A stretch of 64,000 nt of DNA from Prosthecobacter sp. (GTDB taxonomy: Bacteria; Verrucomicrobiota; Verrucomicrobiia; Verrucomicrobiales; Verrucomicrobiaceae): assembly GCA_019186985.1 (NCBI GenBank), contig JABARQ010000017.1, forward strand, positions 124,001-188,000, given 5' to 3'. Positions 9,062-18,144 of the stretch are shown piece after piece. The first letter of the stretch is position 1, and each line of letters begins with the position of its first letter. The notes under the pieces were generated by a model. That model searched no databases and was not told where the DNA came from. It saw only the letters and a program-made list of their open reading frames with translations. The translations under genes and the position numbers were made by a program.

Positions 9062-10216
9062 CTAGGCCGGGAAGGATCGTCGTCCGGCGCAGGCTTCCAG
9101 CCAGACGGAGTACTGCTCCGCCATGCCGGTCCATGAGAAGTGCCGGGAAACCCGTTCCCTGCCTGCCCTGCCGACGACGGGACCCATCTCAGGCAGCACG
9201 GGAAGTATCTCGGAGAGCGACTGCTTCAGCGCCTCGACACCAGCCAGGTCACGCACCCATCCGCCTTCATGGTTCCGTATCATCTCACGGGCCCCGCAGT
9301 TGTCGTGGCTCATGACAGGCACGGCACAGCTCATGGCCTCCAGGGTGGTGTTGGAGAGCCCCTCATTCAGCGAAGGGACAACGAGGAGGTCCATGACCTG
9401 ATACCAGGGGGCGGGATCACTTTGATAACCGGCCCAATGAATGCGTGGGGCCATCTGGCTTTCCCGCGCCATTTGCAGCACGCGTTCCTTTTCCGGGCCG
9501 CCATCCCCCAGCATAAGCAGCCTCGTCCTGGGGTGGTTAGCGGCCAGTGATTCGAAGGCCTGGATGAGGTCGGCATGCCTTTTGTAGGCTCCAAAGCGGG
9601 CCACGATGCCAATCCACTGGAGGTCATCCGAGGCATCGAGGCCGAGCCTGGCCTTGCTCGTCCTGCGTTCATCGTTTGAGGCTGGAGGCTTGAAGTGGTC
9701 GGTGTTCACTCCGTTGAGAATGGCGGTGAGCCGCGGATGGCGCAGACCGGTTTTGAGGAGCTCTTCACGTTGTCCGGAGGAGACGGTGTGCACCGCCCTG
9801 CAGCATCGGTAAAGAAGGCGTCTCTGCCAGAGGCGTTTGCGGGTGAACTCCGCCGGGGTCAGCTGGGCGTGCTCGCCGTGGAAGATGGGGGTGATGCCTC
9901 CCCGTGTGGCGAGGGCGGCATAGATCAGGGGGCTGAGGTTGTGGGTGTGAACCAGGTCAAATCCCTGCCGGAGGATGCCGCGAAGGGCGCGCACGGCGCT
10001 CCATTGGAAGCCTTCCGCCTTCTGAAGCAAGTGCACAGGCACTCCAGGCTTCAACTTGCCGGCATTGACGCCCGCATGCCTGAGGCAGCAGACTTCAAAA
10101 TGAAGGCGTTCCGGGTCGAGGCGGTTGATCAGGTGGACGAGCTGGTGCTCCATGCCTCCGGCTTCCAGGGTGTCGACAACTTCCAGAACACGGATGATTT
10201 TGGCGGGAGCAGGCAC
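9062..10216 (-). CDS. GT4-family glycosyltransferase
   Basis: 384 residues with a GT-B fold. The N-terminal half has a glycine-rich loop (EVVDTLEAGGMEHQLVHL) and the C-terminal half carries the GT4 E-x7-E motif (PSLNEGLSNTTLEAMSCAVPV). WIGIVARFGAYKRHADLIQAF matches the nucleotide-sugar-binding strand/helix. Retaining enzymes of this type add hexoses to lipid-linked glycans on the cytoplasmic face. It is the last gene of the reverse trio beginning at 12199, 11 bases after the acyltransferase, and its stop nearly abuts the stop of the forward methyltransferase. Confidence 0.9.
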   Translation of the reverse strand: MPAPAKIIRVLEVVDTLEAGGMEHQLVHLINRLDPERLHFEVCCLRHAGVNAGKLKPGVPVHLLQKAEGFQWSAVRALRGILRQGFDLVHTHNLSPLIYAALATRGGITPIFHGEHAQLTPAEFTRKRLWQRRLLYRCCRAVHTVSSGQREELLKTGLRHPRLTAILNGVNTDHFKPPASNDERRTSKARLGLDASDDLQWIGIVARFGAYKRHADLIQAFESLAANHPRTRLLMLGDGGPEKERVLQMARESQMAPRIHWAGYQSDPAPWYQVMDLLVVPSLNEGLSNTTLEAMSCAVPVMSHDNCGAREMIRNHEGGWVRDLAGVEALKQSLSEILPVLPEMGPVVGRAGRERVSRHFSWTGMAEQYSVWLEACAGRRSFPA

Positions 10217-10227
10217 GGGAATGGTCT

Positions 10228-11307
10228 TCAGGTTTTGCCACCATCGACGACAGGCTTCGGCAGCAGCCGCTTTAGCAGGGGTTTTTCAATGACGAGGTGA
10301 CAGAGGATGCCTGCTGAGACGGCCAGTGTCGCGCAGGCCAGGAGCACGGTGTCCTTGTTCGCCGGTTCGAGCAGATGCCAGCGTGAGCAAAAGGCCAGCA
10401 TGATCACCAGGGCGGGGCCATGTACCAGATAGGTTGAATACGAGGACCTGGCCAGAAAGGAAATCCAGCATGGAGGTCGTTTTCCTGCCAGGCTGCCCCG
10501 GCATTCCTCCAGGGCGGCTCCGGCGATGAGGCCGCAGAAGGCGGCGGCCCACCAGCAGCGGGTCATCAGGCGGGGCAGGGAGGACAAGGTTTGATGCCCA
10601 TACATTCCGGCCAGAATCAGGCAGCCGCTGGCAAGCAGAAGGATGCGGCCTCCCTTTCGTCCCTGCCAGTGGCGGAAGTGAAGGCAGGTCAGGACTCCGG
10701 CGAAGATCTGCAGGTGGTAGGGGCTGAAGACGAAGCGCCAGGGGGGCGAATCCGCCTGTCCCGGAAGGATCGCATGAAAGGTCACGACCCCCAGGCTCCA
10801 GGCCACCGCCGTCCAAGTGAGCGTGCGTGCGGAGCCATGGATGCCGACGATGGCAAAGATGATGTAGAAGAGCGCCTCATAAGGCATCGTCCAGGCGGCA
10901 AGAAGGACGGGATACTGCCCTGTCGGAACCAGCAGGTAGGAGGAGACAAGGGTGGATGCGTCCAGCGCCTGCTCCTTCCAGCGCCAGCCGCCAAGGGCGA
11001 GGATGATGACGACCTTGACGCTCGTGAGAATGAACAGCAGCGGGTAGAGGCGGAGGAAGCGTCCGCGCAGGAAGGCTCCTGCCTTGACGCCGGCCCCGAG
11101 GCTTCGTCCATGAACCCAGGTGATGATGAAGCCGCTCAGCACAAAGAAGAAGTCCGGCCGCAGCTGGCCCAGGCTGAACATGCCTCCGGCAAAATCCACG
11201 CCATGCTGCTGTGTGGAGATGGCTCCCACATGATGCATGACAACGGCCAGCGAGGCGAGGGCTCTTCCGGCGTCAAGCCAGTGAAGATGTGGAGGTTTGT
11301 CCGGCAC
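10228..11307 (-). CDS. Acyltransferase-3 (OafA/ExoZ-like) membrane O-acyltransferase
   Basis: 359 residues with about ten hydrophobic helices. It begins with HWLDAGRALASLAVVMHHVGAI, containing the conserved R and the essential His of the Acyl_transf_3 family, followed by FFFVLSGFIITW. Near the C-terminus SYSTYLVHGP is the usual closing motif. These proteins move acetyl or succinyl groups from acyl-CoA across the inner membrane to sugars. It lies between the sulfotransferase and a GT4, so it probably decorates the EPS repeat unit. The last helix region ends with a short basic tail. Confidence 0.88.
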   Translation of the reverse strand: MPDKPPHLHWLDAGRALASLAVVMHHVGAISTQQHGVDFAGGMFSLGQLRPDFFFVLSGFIITWVHGRSLGAGVKAGAFLRGRFLRLYPLLFILTSVKVVIILALGGWRWKEQALDASTLVSSYLLVPTGQYPVLLAAWTMPYEALFYIIFAIVGIHGSARTLTWTAVAWSLGVVTFHAILPGQADSPPWRFVFSPYHLQIFAGVLTCLHFRHWQGRKGGRILLLASGCLILAGMYGHQTLSSLPRLMTRCWWAAAFCGLIAGAALEECRGSLAGKRPPCWISFLARSSYSTYLVHGPALVIMLAFCSRWHLLEPANKDTVLLACATLAVSAGILCHLVIEKPLLKRLLPKPVVDGGKT

Positions 11308-11320
11308 GGGGAGGCGGGGA

Positions 11321-12199
11321 TCAGGCGGCCTCTGGATCTAGCCTGACAGCGGACTCCTTCAGCCGGGACAGCATCTGGTCGCAGGCCGCCAGCAGCTCAA
11401 CCGGAATGGCGTCGGGCAGTTCCTTCCGCCGTTCGCGTCGCTCTGGAAACTGGGCGTAGCGCGGGTCGAGATCAAGGCCGACATAGCCGCCGAGGAAACG
11501 CAGGGCTTCCCGGGAATGGCTGACGAGGTCGGCATAGTGAATCGAGACCAGGGGCAGCTCTGGGTTTTGCGCTAGCTGATTGAAGAGAAGCTGGTTTCTG
11601 ACCAGCCAGAACAGGGCGAATCCTGCGGTGGGCGTGGTGACGAGATGCCTGTGCCTGAGGATGAGTTCGCGGGCTTCCTCCCCGAGGTCTTCAGCCTTCC
11701 AGGAGCGCTCGTTCAGTTCGAGCATGTCCTTCAGGTAGGGCATGGGTTCGTAACGGCCCCGGTAATAGGTCAGGTGGGAGAGGATGACCTCATGATAATG
11801 CCGGAAGATCCAGACGCCCTTGGATCCTGGAAAGCGCTGAAGAAGCTCCGCTGCGCGCTGGCTGTCATGCAGCGGCTTGATGAGAAGGACTTCGCTCCGG
11901 CACCGGGAAGCGATCCTTTCGACCTCATCATCGGGCAGCAGGCGAAGGTAACGCGGGTCGGCCTCGGACCCCTGCCAGAAGTAGGGAGGGTCCCCTTCTC
12001 CCTGATCATCAACCCGGGGGTCGAAGCCGATGAAGCTTCGCAGCATCGTGGTGCCGGAGCGCTGGCAGCCGAAGACAAAGACAATGCGCGCCCGGTCGCT
12101 CGGGTTCAGGGCCTGATGAATCCAGGTGCGCAGCTTGTTGACCTTGTAGGAGGACAGGATGCGCCAGCGGAGGGCGGCGAGCATGGGTTCGTCAGACAT
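11321..12199 (-). CDS. PAPS-dependent sulfotransferase
   Basis: 292 residues. The 5'-phosphosulfate-binding loop is clear: ARIVFVFGCQRSGTTMLRSF. The segment GVWIFRHYHEVILSHLTYYRGRYEP fits the family's 3'-phosphate-binding region (R..R..S pattern), and VSIHYADLVSHSREALRFLGGYVGLD the conserved C-terminal helix. It would transfer sulfate from PAPS to a sugar hydroxyl. It is first in a reverse trio with an acyltransferase and a GT4. The EPS operon also encodes CysC, which makes PAPS, so a sulfated polymer is a reasonable inference. Confidence 0.85.
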   Translation of the reverse strand: MSDEPMLAALRWRILSSYKVNKLRTWIHQALNPSDRARIVFVFGCQRSGTTMLRSFIGFDPRVDDQGEGDPPYFWQGSEADPRYLRLLPDDEVERIASRCRSEVLLIKPLHDSQRAAELLQRFPGSKGVWIFRHYHEVILSHLTYYRGRYEPMPYLKDMLELNERSWKAEDLGEEARELILRHRHLVTTPTAGFALFWLVRNQLLFNQLAQNPELPLVSIHYADLVSHSREALRFLGGYVGLDLDPRYAQFPERRERRKELPDAIPVELLAACDQMLSRLKESAVRLDPEAA

Positions 12200-12262
12200 G
12201 TGTGAATTTAAGGGAAGTGAGGCTGGCGTGAAGTGCGTGCGAGGCTATGACTGCGGGCGTCC

Positions 12263-13513
12263 ATGGAAGCAAATCCTTCACCCCGCGTTGAAATGAAGAA
12301 GGCCGATGCCGAGGTCTCCCTGGTCTTCAGGCATTTTCATCCCATCCTGGCGGGGGCTGCGGAGCGTTTCCGCCGATACAGCGTGCCGCTGGCCGCACAT
12401 GGAATGGGCTATGAAGTGTTCACCCTTCGTGAGGATGCGTCGCATCCGGCTCAGGAGGAGATGCATGACAGGCTGCGTGTCAGGAGAATTTCCGCAGAAG
12501 GGAAGCCGTGGCAGCGGGACGCCGTGCTGTTTGAGGCGGCATGGCGGCATCTCTCGGCCCTGCCGGCAAAGGGGCATGTGCTGCAGACCTCGCTGGCCCA
12601 TGACCTTTCCTGGCCCTGGCTCCGGCGCGTCCGAAATCACGGAACTGGCTGCCTTTATGTCGGCACGATGGTGGGGCGTGAGGACACCTCCCTGCCTGCC
12701 TGGCGAAGGCTTGTCCAGAGATGGAAGGCCTGGCGGAACTACCGGCCCTTCCATCGTGTGGTGGTCAGCACCACGGTCATGGCACGCTGGTTTCAAAGCC
12801 AGGGCGTGGCGGCTGAACGAATCCAGGTCATCCCCAATGGTGTTGACTTGAAGCGCTTCAGGCCGGCGTTGGATGTGCCTGAAAAGCTGCACCTGCGCAG
12901 CCGTCTGGGCCTGGAGGCCGCCGCGCCTGTGGTTCTCTTCGCCGGCAGCATCGTGCCGAGAAAGGGGATCGACCTGCTTCTGCAGGCCTGGCCTTCGGTC
13001 CTCGCACGCGTGCCTGACGCCCGGCTGGTGCTGGTCGGCGGTTTTGACAGGCCGACTTTCATGACGAAGGAGCGGATGAACGAGCTCTCCCGGTTCCAGG
13101 AGGAGATGCGGACGCTTGCTGCGCGAGAAGAGTGCCGGAATTCGGTCACATTTGCGGGGGAAAGCTCCTGTGTGGAGGAGTGGATGCGCGCTTCCGACGT
13201 GTTTGTGTTTCCCACGGAGCAGGAAGGCATGGGCAACGTCGTGCTGGAGGCGATGGCGAGTGCGATCCCCTGTGTGATCACCGAGTTCCACGGCCTTCCG
13301 GAAAAGGAGTTTGGGAAGGCGGGAGCGGAGTTTGTCCTGGTGCCCAGAACGCAGGAAAGCCTTGCAGACGGCCTTGTTCACGCCCTCCAGGAACCGGACA
13401 GGTCTGGCGTCATGGGCAGGAGGGGGCATGAATGGGTGAACCGGGAGATGGGCTTTGATCTGACCATTGACCGGTATGCGCGGCTTTATCACGGGCTTGC
13501 CGGACTGGCCTGA
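12263..13513 (+). CDS. GT4-family glycosyltransferase
   Basis: 416 residues, GT-B fold. The N-terminal loop is HPILAGAAERFRRYSVPLAAHGMGYEV. The C-terminal half has VLFAGSIVPRKGIDLLLQAW and the E-x7-E motif in PTEQEGMGNVVLEAMASAIPCV. It stands alone on the forward strand between two reverse blocks, divergent from the sulfotransferase trio (63-base gap). Its last 25 bases overlap the end of the convergent SGNH-like gene. The first ten residues are poorly conserved in character and an internal ATG at 12293 (MKKADAE) is possible. Confidence 0.87.
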   Translation: MEANPSPRVEMKKADAEVSLVFRHFHPILAGAAERFRRYSVPLAAHGMGYEVFTLREDASHPAQEEMHDRLRVRRISAEGKPWQRDAVLFEAAWRHLSALPAKGHVLQTSLAHDLSWPWLRRVRNHGTGCLYVGTMVGREDTSLPAWRRLVQRWKAWRNYRPFHRVVVSTTVMARWFQSQGVAAERIQVIPNGVDLKRFRPALDVPEKLHLRSRLGLEAAAPVVLFAGSIVPRKGIDLLLQAWPSVLARVPDARLVLVGGFDRPTFMTKERMNELSRFQEEMRTLAAREECRNSVTFAGESSCVEEWMRASDVFVFPTEQEGMGNVVLEAMASAIPCVITEFHGLPEKEFGKAGAEFVLVPRTQESLADGLVHALQEPDRSGVMGRRGHEWVNREMGFDLTIDRYARLYHGLAGLA

Positions 13514-14703
13514 ACCAGCATCGATTTCAGGCGCGCCATTTCTTCGACATGGGTCTTCTGGTAGTTTCTGAAGGCCTGGTCAACGGCCCTGATATGGGCG
13601 TCCAGCGTGCCGGCGGCCAGTGCATGTCCGAAATCTCCCGGAGGTTTTGCGCTGCCGGCATCCGTCTGCCATCCGAGGGTGATGTCGAGAAGCTGCTTGC
13701 CGAGGACCTTGTTGAAGTGGCTTGCTTCGTAGTAGTAGCGTGCGAGTCCGGCAGCAGGAACGGGATCGGTGGTCTGGGGCGTGCAGACTCCAAAATCGAG
13801 CAGGGGGAAGGGTGTTTTTCCGCCGGCCTCCTCGGTCACGAGCCTGAGGAGGGCGCGTTTCCAGTCCTGGTACATCTGCCAGCGTCCCTGGAGTTCAAGG
13901 ATGGTGAGATAGCGGACATGCATGGGGGAGAGGGCAAGGCGCAGGTCGATGTCCCTGGCTCGCGCCAGCCTTAGAATGGCAGCCAGGTGCCCGAATTCAG
14001 TGTCGCCAAGCCGGGCGTTGTGATCGACCTGGCCGCCGAGCACCTTCGCCTCATAAGCGGCAAAGGCCCTGATGGCGCCACCCTTGGAGAGAACACGGCT
14101 GTCCTCGGAGGCCGCATCCCGTGAGCCGTCCGGGAGGTAGCGTTTTTCACCCTCACGGCCTCGGAGTGTTGCCAGGCTCCCTTCCAGGGCGCTCCAGGTC
14201 AGCAGGCCGGCAGGCAGATCACACCAGACACCCGAAGCACCAGGGCTGCCATCCGGGCGGATGGCCAGACGTTCTTCCAGAAAGTCAGGCGCAACGGTTC
14301 CTCCAGCGAGGAAAGAAGTGAAATCAAGGAGCACCACGACCTGCCTGACTTCACCAACGGCGCAGGCATGCTCAAGGTACCTCCTGACCTCATAGATGCT
14401 CGCGTTGGAGAGGCCGAGGTTATAGACTGGATGAGCCGTCCATCCGGGGTGCGCCGGGTCGAGGCCGGTTTCAGCACGTGAGCTGCCAAGGATGAGGGCC
14501 TTCGGCTTCAGGTGCCGGGTCTGCGCGGCCTTCACCATGCGCAGATGGGTGAAGGTCTCCGGCTTGTCGACGGCATGCAGCCAGTCGGTTGCGAACAGGC
14601 CATAGGGGTTGACCGCCCGGTTGACGAGTGCGGTCACTGCACAGGTGGCGAGCACCGTGCAGGCAAGCTGACGCAGATACCTGCCTTGGACTGACGGCTC
14701 CAT
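13489..14703 (-). CDS. SGNH/AlgX-J-like secreted protein, MBOAT partner (paralogue 1)
   Basis: 404 residues with an N-terminal signal anchor (LACTVLATCAVTALVNRAVNPYG). LILGSSRAETGL resembles the nucleophile block of SGNH acyl-esterases (Ser in G-S-S-R), and YYYEASHFNKVLGKQLL near residue 340 supplies a C-terminal His. VLSKGG and SPMH are shared with the protein at 19091-20257, giving a clear paralogous pair. It starts 1 base after the MBOAT stop. In alginate and cellulose acetylation an MBOAT protein carries acyl groups across the membrane and an SGNH partner (AlgJ/AlgX) attaches them, so this role is inferred. The family name itself is uncertain. Confidence 0.6.
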   Translation of the reverse strand: MEPSVQGRYLRQLACTVLATCAVTALVNRAVNPYGLFATDWLHAVDKPETFTHLRMVKAAQTRHLKPKALILGSSRAETGLDPAHPGWTAHPVYNLGLSNASIYEVRRYLEHACAVGEVRQVVVLLDFTSFLAGGTVAPDFLEERLAIRPDGSPGASGVWCDLPAGLLTWSALEGSLATLRGREGEKRYLPDGSRDAASEDSRVLSKGGAIRAFAAYEAKVLGGQVDHNARLGDTEFGHLAAILRLARARDIDLRLALSPMHVRYLTILELQGRWQMYQDWKRALLRLVTEEAGGKTPFPLLDFGVCTPQTTDPVPAAGLARYYYEASHFNKVLGKQLLDITLGWQTDAGSAKPPGDFGHALAAGTLDAHIRAVDQAFRNYQKTHVEEMARLKSMLVQASPASP

Positions 14704-14704
14704 G

Positions 14705-16234
14705 TCAGAACTGGAAGTAGAGGAACTCGCTCAGCCTGCCCAGGTGCAGCAGGGCGAGGGCGAGCATGAGCCCGGAGAGGACCGCCCACCCAAGTGACGG
14801 GCGCCAGGTCCATCTGGACGGGCTGGAGGGAAGGGATGGCTGGTTGGAAGGCGTGAGGCTGCCAGCGGCGATCTGCAGGGCGTTGGGAAGCAGGAGCACA
14901 GCTGCGAGCAGCACCGCGACATCAAGAAGCTGTGAGTAGGACTGGAACACCATCCAGTCGGACCGTCCTGCCACGCCGAAGGGCTTCAGCCAGGACAGCC
15001 TGGCGAGCCATGAGGCCGGGACCTCGATCCCAGCCGAACCAAACATGCTGCCAAGCAGGGACGAGGCGGTGCGCAGGTCCGGGGCTCGAAAGAAGGTCCA
15101 GCCGATGACGACGGTGAGGAAGGTGAGCGGCCAGGAAAACAGGACGGCAGGAAGGCCTGAGATCCTCCTGCTGAGCGCCGTTTTCATCCAGGCATGGTTG
15201 ACGAGGAGAGCCAGCCCGTGCCACAAGCCCCAGAAGCCGAAGGTCCATCCGGCACCGTGCCAGAATCCGCCGATCACCATGACGAGCAAGAGGTTGACGT
15301 TGCGCCTGAACTCGCCCTTCCGGTTGCCCCCGAGCGGGATGTAGAGGTAGTCACGCAGGAACAGGGAGAGGGTGATGTGCCAGCGGCGCCAGAAGTCGAC
15401 GATGCTGAGAGCCTTGTAGGGGGAGTAGAAATTTCCAGGCAGGCTGACGCCGAAGATTCGTGCCAGGCCGAGGGCCATGTCCGAGTAGGCGGAGAAGTCG
15501 AAGTAGAGCTGCAGGGTGTAGGAAAGCACCGCGAGCCAGGCATCAAGCATGGGAACATGCTGCACATCATGAACATGGTCGAAGACAGGGCTGACCCATT
15601 GCGCGACATGGTCTGCCAGGACCATCTTCTTAAACAGGCCGATGCTGAGCAGGGTGAAGCCGATGGAAAGATCCTCCCAACGGAAGGCCCGGGTGCGCCG
15701 GTCCTTGAGCTGGGGCAGCATCTCCATGGGGCGGACGATCGGCCCCGCGATGAGCTGCGGAAAGAAGGTCACATAGAGCAGGTAGTGCCTGAAGGTGGTT
15801 CCCTGGGCCCTGCCGGCGCGGCAGTGCAGCAGGTAGGTGAGCTGGTGGAAGGTGTAGAAGGAGATGCCGAGGGGCAGCTCCAGGGGCTGGCCTTCCCAGG
15901 AATGACCGAAGAGGGCGGCGACATTGGAGGCGGCGAAGTGCCAGTACTTGAACCAGGCAAGCAGGCCGAGATTGACCACCACGCCGGCCGTCAGCAGCCA
16001 GCGGTGGCCGCCGGTGTCCGGAAGGGCCAGCCTGCGGCCCAACCAAAAATTGCTGCTGACAGAAATGAGCAGCAGGGGGACGTGGGCCGGGTTCCACCAG
16101 CCGTAGAAGAACACCGAGGCTGCGGCGAGCCAGGTCCAGGCGGCCTCAAGGCCGAGGCGTCGGAAGGCCAGCCCGAAGCCAAGCATCGTCAGCGGCAGGA
16201 AGACGAAGAGGAAGATCGCGGAGTTGAACAGCAT
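14705..16234 (-). CDS. MBOAT-family O-acyltransferase, AlgI-like
   Basis: 509 residues, polytopic. The start MLFNSAIFLFVFLPL is typical of the AlgI/DltB branch. PYKALSIVDFWRRWHITLSLFLRDYLYIPLGGNRKG and the catalytic-His block IGGFWHGAGWTFGFWGLWHG are both intact. Such proteins pass acetyl groups to the periplasm for O-acetylation of exported polysaccharide. The neighbouring SGNH-like gene (start 14703) is its likely partner. It belongs to the long reverse operon that starts at cysC. Confidence 0.93.
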   Translation of the reverse strand: MLFNSAIFLFVFLPLTMLGFGLAFRRLGLEAAWTWLAAASVFFYGWWNPAHVPLLLISVSSNFWLGRRLALPDTGGHRWLLTAGVVVNLGLLAWFKYWHFAASNVAALFGHSWEGQPLELPLGISFYTFHQLTYLLHCRAGRAQGTTFRHYLLYVTFFPQLIAGPIVRPMEMLPQLKDRRTRAFRWEDLSIGFTLLSIGLFKKMVLADHVAQWVSPVFDHVHDVQHVPMLDAWLAVLSYTLQLYFDFSAYSDMALGLARIFGVSLPGNFYSPYKALSIVDFWRRWHITLSLFLRDYLYIPLGGNRKGEFRRNVNLLLVMVIGGFWHGAGWTFGFWGLWHGLALLVNHAWMKTALSRRISGLPAVLFSWPLTFLTVVIGWTFFRAPDLRTASSLLGSMFGSAGIEVPASWLARLSWLKPFGVAGRSDWMVFQSYSQLLDVAVLLAAVLLLPNALQIAAGSLTPSNQPSLPSSPSRWTWRPSLGWAVLSGLMLALALLHLGRLSEFLYFQF

Positions 16235-16246
16235 GGCGCTTCTGGG

Positions 16247-17380
16247 TCAGGTGGAGGCTGCGGCAAGGATGCGTCCTGCAAAGTCTGCCGCCGGGTCGGA
16301 GGGGATGTCGAGCCGGATTCGCTCATGGGCGGAACGGCCCATGGCCTGCCAGCGACCACGTTCGCTCCAGGCTCTTTCAAGCGCCCGGCCGATGTGGAGC
16401 ACGGAGGCTGCCTCGGCGACGAAGCCGTTTTCACCGTCGGTGATCAGTTCGGCATGGCCGGCCACGTCCGTGACCAGGGCCGGGCGTCCGCACATCAGCG
16501 CCTCGACCAGGGAGAGTGGCATGCCCTCGTTGCGTGAAGGCTGGGCGATGAGGTGATGGTCGTTCCAGATGTTCTGGACCGCAGAGACATGGCCGCCGAA
16601 GCTGACCTGGGAGCCGAGGCCGAGCAGGCGGGCCAGTTTTTCAAGGCCACGCCGGTTTTCGCCGTCGCCGAAGAAGGTCAGATGCAGCGGACGGTCACGC
16701 CACTGCGGAGCCGCAAAGGCCTGCAGCAGCAGGTCATGACCCTTGGCCCGGGTCTGAAGCCGGGCCACGCAGGCCATGCGCCAGGTTTCGTCCCCGGCGG
16801 GCCAGGTGAACGGGATGTCCCTGTCCACCTTCACGGGATTGCGGACGACTTCGGCATTGCCCAGCCTGGAGCCGATGTGGTGTTCAAACTCCTCGATGTT
16901 GCGCGCCGCCACCCAGTAGGTGCGCGCGGCGGAGGTGAAGGCAGGGCGCAGGCGGTCGGCAATGTCGTCGGAGGGCCAGACGGCGGGATTGACCCCATGA
17001 GTGACAATCTGGCTGGGGATTCCAAGAACCATCGCCAGTTCCATGAAGGACAAGGCCGAGATGTCATTGCCTTCGGAAAAGACAATGGTGTCCGGTGCTG
17101 ACGCCTTGATGGCCTGCCGTGCTGCGGCCAGCTCCCATCTTTCATGTGGCAGGAAGCGTCGCAGCAGCTTCATCAGCCTGCCTGCCTTTGCCGCGAGGTT
17201 GAGGTGCCGGACCTGGATGCCGGCCTGGCTGAGGGGGGAAAGGCGCTCCGGGGAGCTTTTGCGCCAGTTGACGGCGGCCGAGACCTGATGGCCTGCGGCT
17301 GCAAGCTTCACGGCAGCCTCGATCCACAAGGTTTCGCTGGCCCCGGTTCCATGATGAGAGCTGATGAAGAGGATCTTCAT
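16247..17380 (-). CDS. GT4-family glycosyltransferase
   Basis: 377 residues. The N-terminal Rossmann half begins MKILFISSHHGTGASETLWIEAA with a Gly-rich loop. The second half contains ACVARLQTRAKGHDLLLQAF and the E-x7-E motif in PSRNEGMPLSLVEALMCGRPALVTDVAG. It overlaps the upstream GT2 stop by 4 bases (ATG over TGA), so translational coupling is likely. It is probably cytoplasmic or membrane-associated and adds a sugar to the EPS repeat unit; donor and acceptor are unknown. Confidence 0.9.
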   Translation of the reverse strand: MKILFISSHHGTGASETLWIEAAVKLAAAGHQVSAAVNWRKSSPERLSPLSQAGIQVRHLNLAAKAGRLMKLLRRFLPHERWELAAARQAIKASAPDTIVFSEGNDISALSFMELAMVLGIPSQIVTHGVNPAVWPSDDIADRLRPAFTSAARTYWVAARNIEEFEHHIGSRLGNAEVVRNPVKVDRDIPFTWPAGDETWRMACVARLQTRAKGHDLLLQAFAAPQWRDRPLHLTFFGDGENRRGLEKLARLLGLGSQVSFGGHVSAVQNIWNDHHLIAQPSRNEGMPLSLVEALMCGRPALVTDVAGHAELITDGENGFVAEAASVLHIGRALERAWSERGRWQAMGRSAHERIRLDIPSDPAADFAGRILAAAST

Positions 17381-18144
17381 GGGGATTCCTGGAAGGGGGA
17401 TGGCTTGCGTTTCCTCAGGGCGCCAAAGGCGTATCTGAGGAAGCAGGGCAGCGCCCTGGTCAGGGGCAGGTTTTCATAATGCCGGAGGATGCGCCAGCGT
17501 GCCAGGGCGGCCTTGACCTTGTTGCCGGAGCGGCTGTGCGCGGCGTGCCTGTAGACGGCCAGCGTGTCAGTCAGGCCCTGGGCCACGGTCTGGCGCAGCA
17601 GCCTCAGCCAGAGAATGAAGTCCTCATGCAGGTGCTCCTCGAAGCGGATGTCAGGAAACCGGGAACGACGGACCATGGCGGTGAGGCAGCCGAGCAGGTT
17701 GTCATTCAGCAGATCGTCGTAGGTCAGGCGTGCCGGCGGCGTGACCACGTGCGGCAGGCGCTGGCCGGTCCAGTTCATCTGTGCGTAACCGGTGTAGCTG
17801 AGATCACAGCCCGTGCGTTCCATGAACTCCACCTGCCGTTCGAGCTTTTCGGGAAGCCAGAGGTCATCGCTGTCGAGGAAGGCAAGGAAGCCGCCGCTGG
17901 CACGCTGGATGGCCTGGTTGCGGTTGAAGACGCAGCCGCCCTGGGACAGGCCGGAGATGGGCTTAACACGCCGATCTTTGGTGGCGTAGGACGTGGCGAT
18001 GTCGTGCGTGCGGTCGGAGGAGTTTTTGTCGACGACCAGCAGCAATTCCCAATCCGGCCAGGTCTGTGCCAGGACGGAGTCGACGGCCTCAGCGAGGGTC
18101 TTTTCCGCGTTGTAGGCGGGCATGATGATGGACACCAGGCTCAC
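17377..18144 (-). CDS. GT2-family glycosyltransferase
   Basis: 255 residues if it starts at GTG 18144-18142, which overlaps the TGA of the upstream GT2 (GTGA). That start puts the family's opening SLVSIIMPAYNAEKTLAEAVDSVL at the very N-terminus. The longer frame to 18303 would overlap the neighbour by 160 bases with an Arg/Pro-rich, non-family sequence. GT-A motifs seen are the first nucleotide-binding Asp region (LLLVVDKNSSD) and the metal-binding DxD in FLAFLDSDDLWLPEKLE. An inverting transferase using UDP- or dTDP-sugars is typical. Confidence 0.87.
   Translation of the reverse strand: MSLVSIIMPAYNAEKTLAEAVDSVLAQTWPDWELLLVVDKNSSDRTHDIATSYATKDRRVKPISGLSQGGCVFNRNQAIQRASGGFLAFLDSDDLWLPEKLERQVEFMERTGCDLSYTGYAQMNWTGQRLPHVVTPPARLTYDDLLNDNLLGCLTAMVRRSRFPDIRFEEHLHEDFILWLRLLRQTVAQGLTDTLAVYRHAAHSRSGNKVKAALARWRILRHYENLPLTRALPCFLRYAFGALRKRKPSPFQESP

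Noticed and set aside
15194-16537. Long forward frame opposite the MBOAT gene
   Set aside because: Glu/Gly/Gln-rich translation caused by GC-rich codons on the other strand, and the MBOAT motifs on the minus strand are clear.
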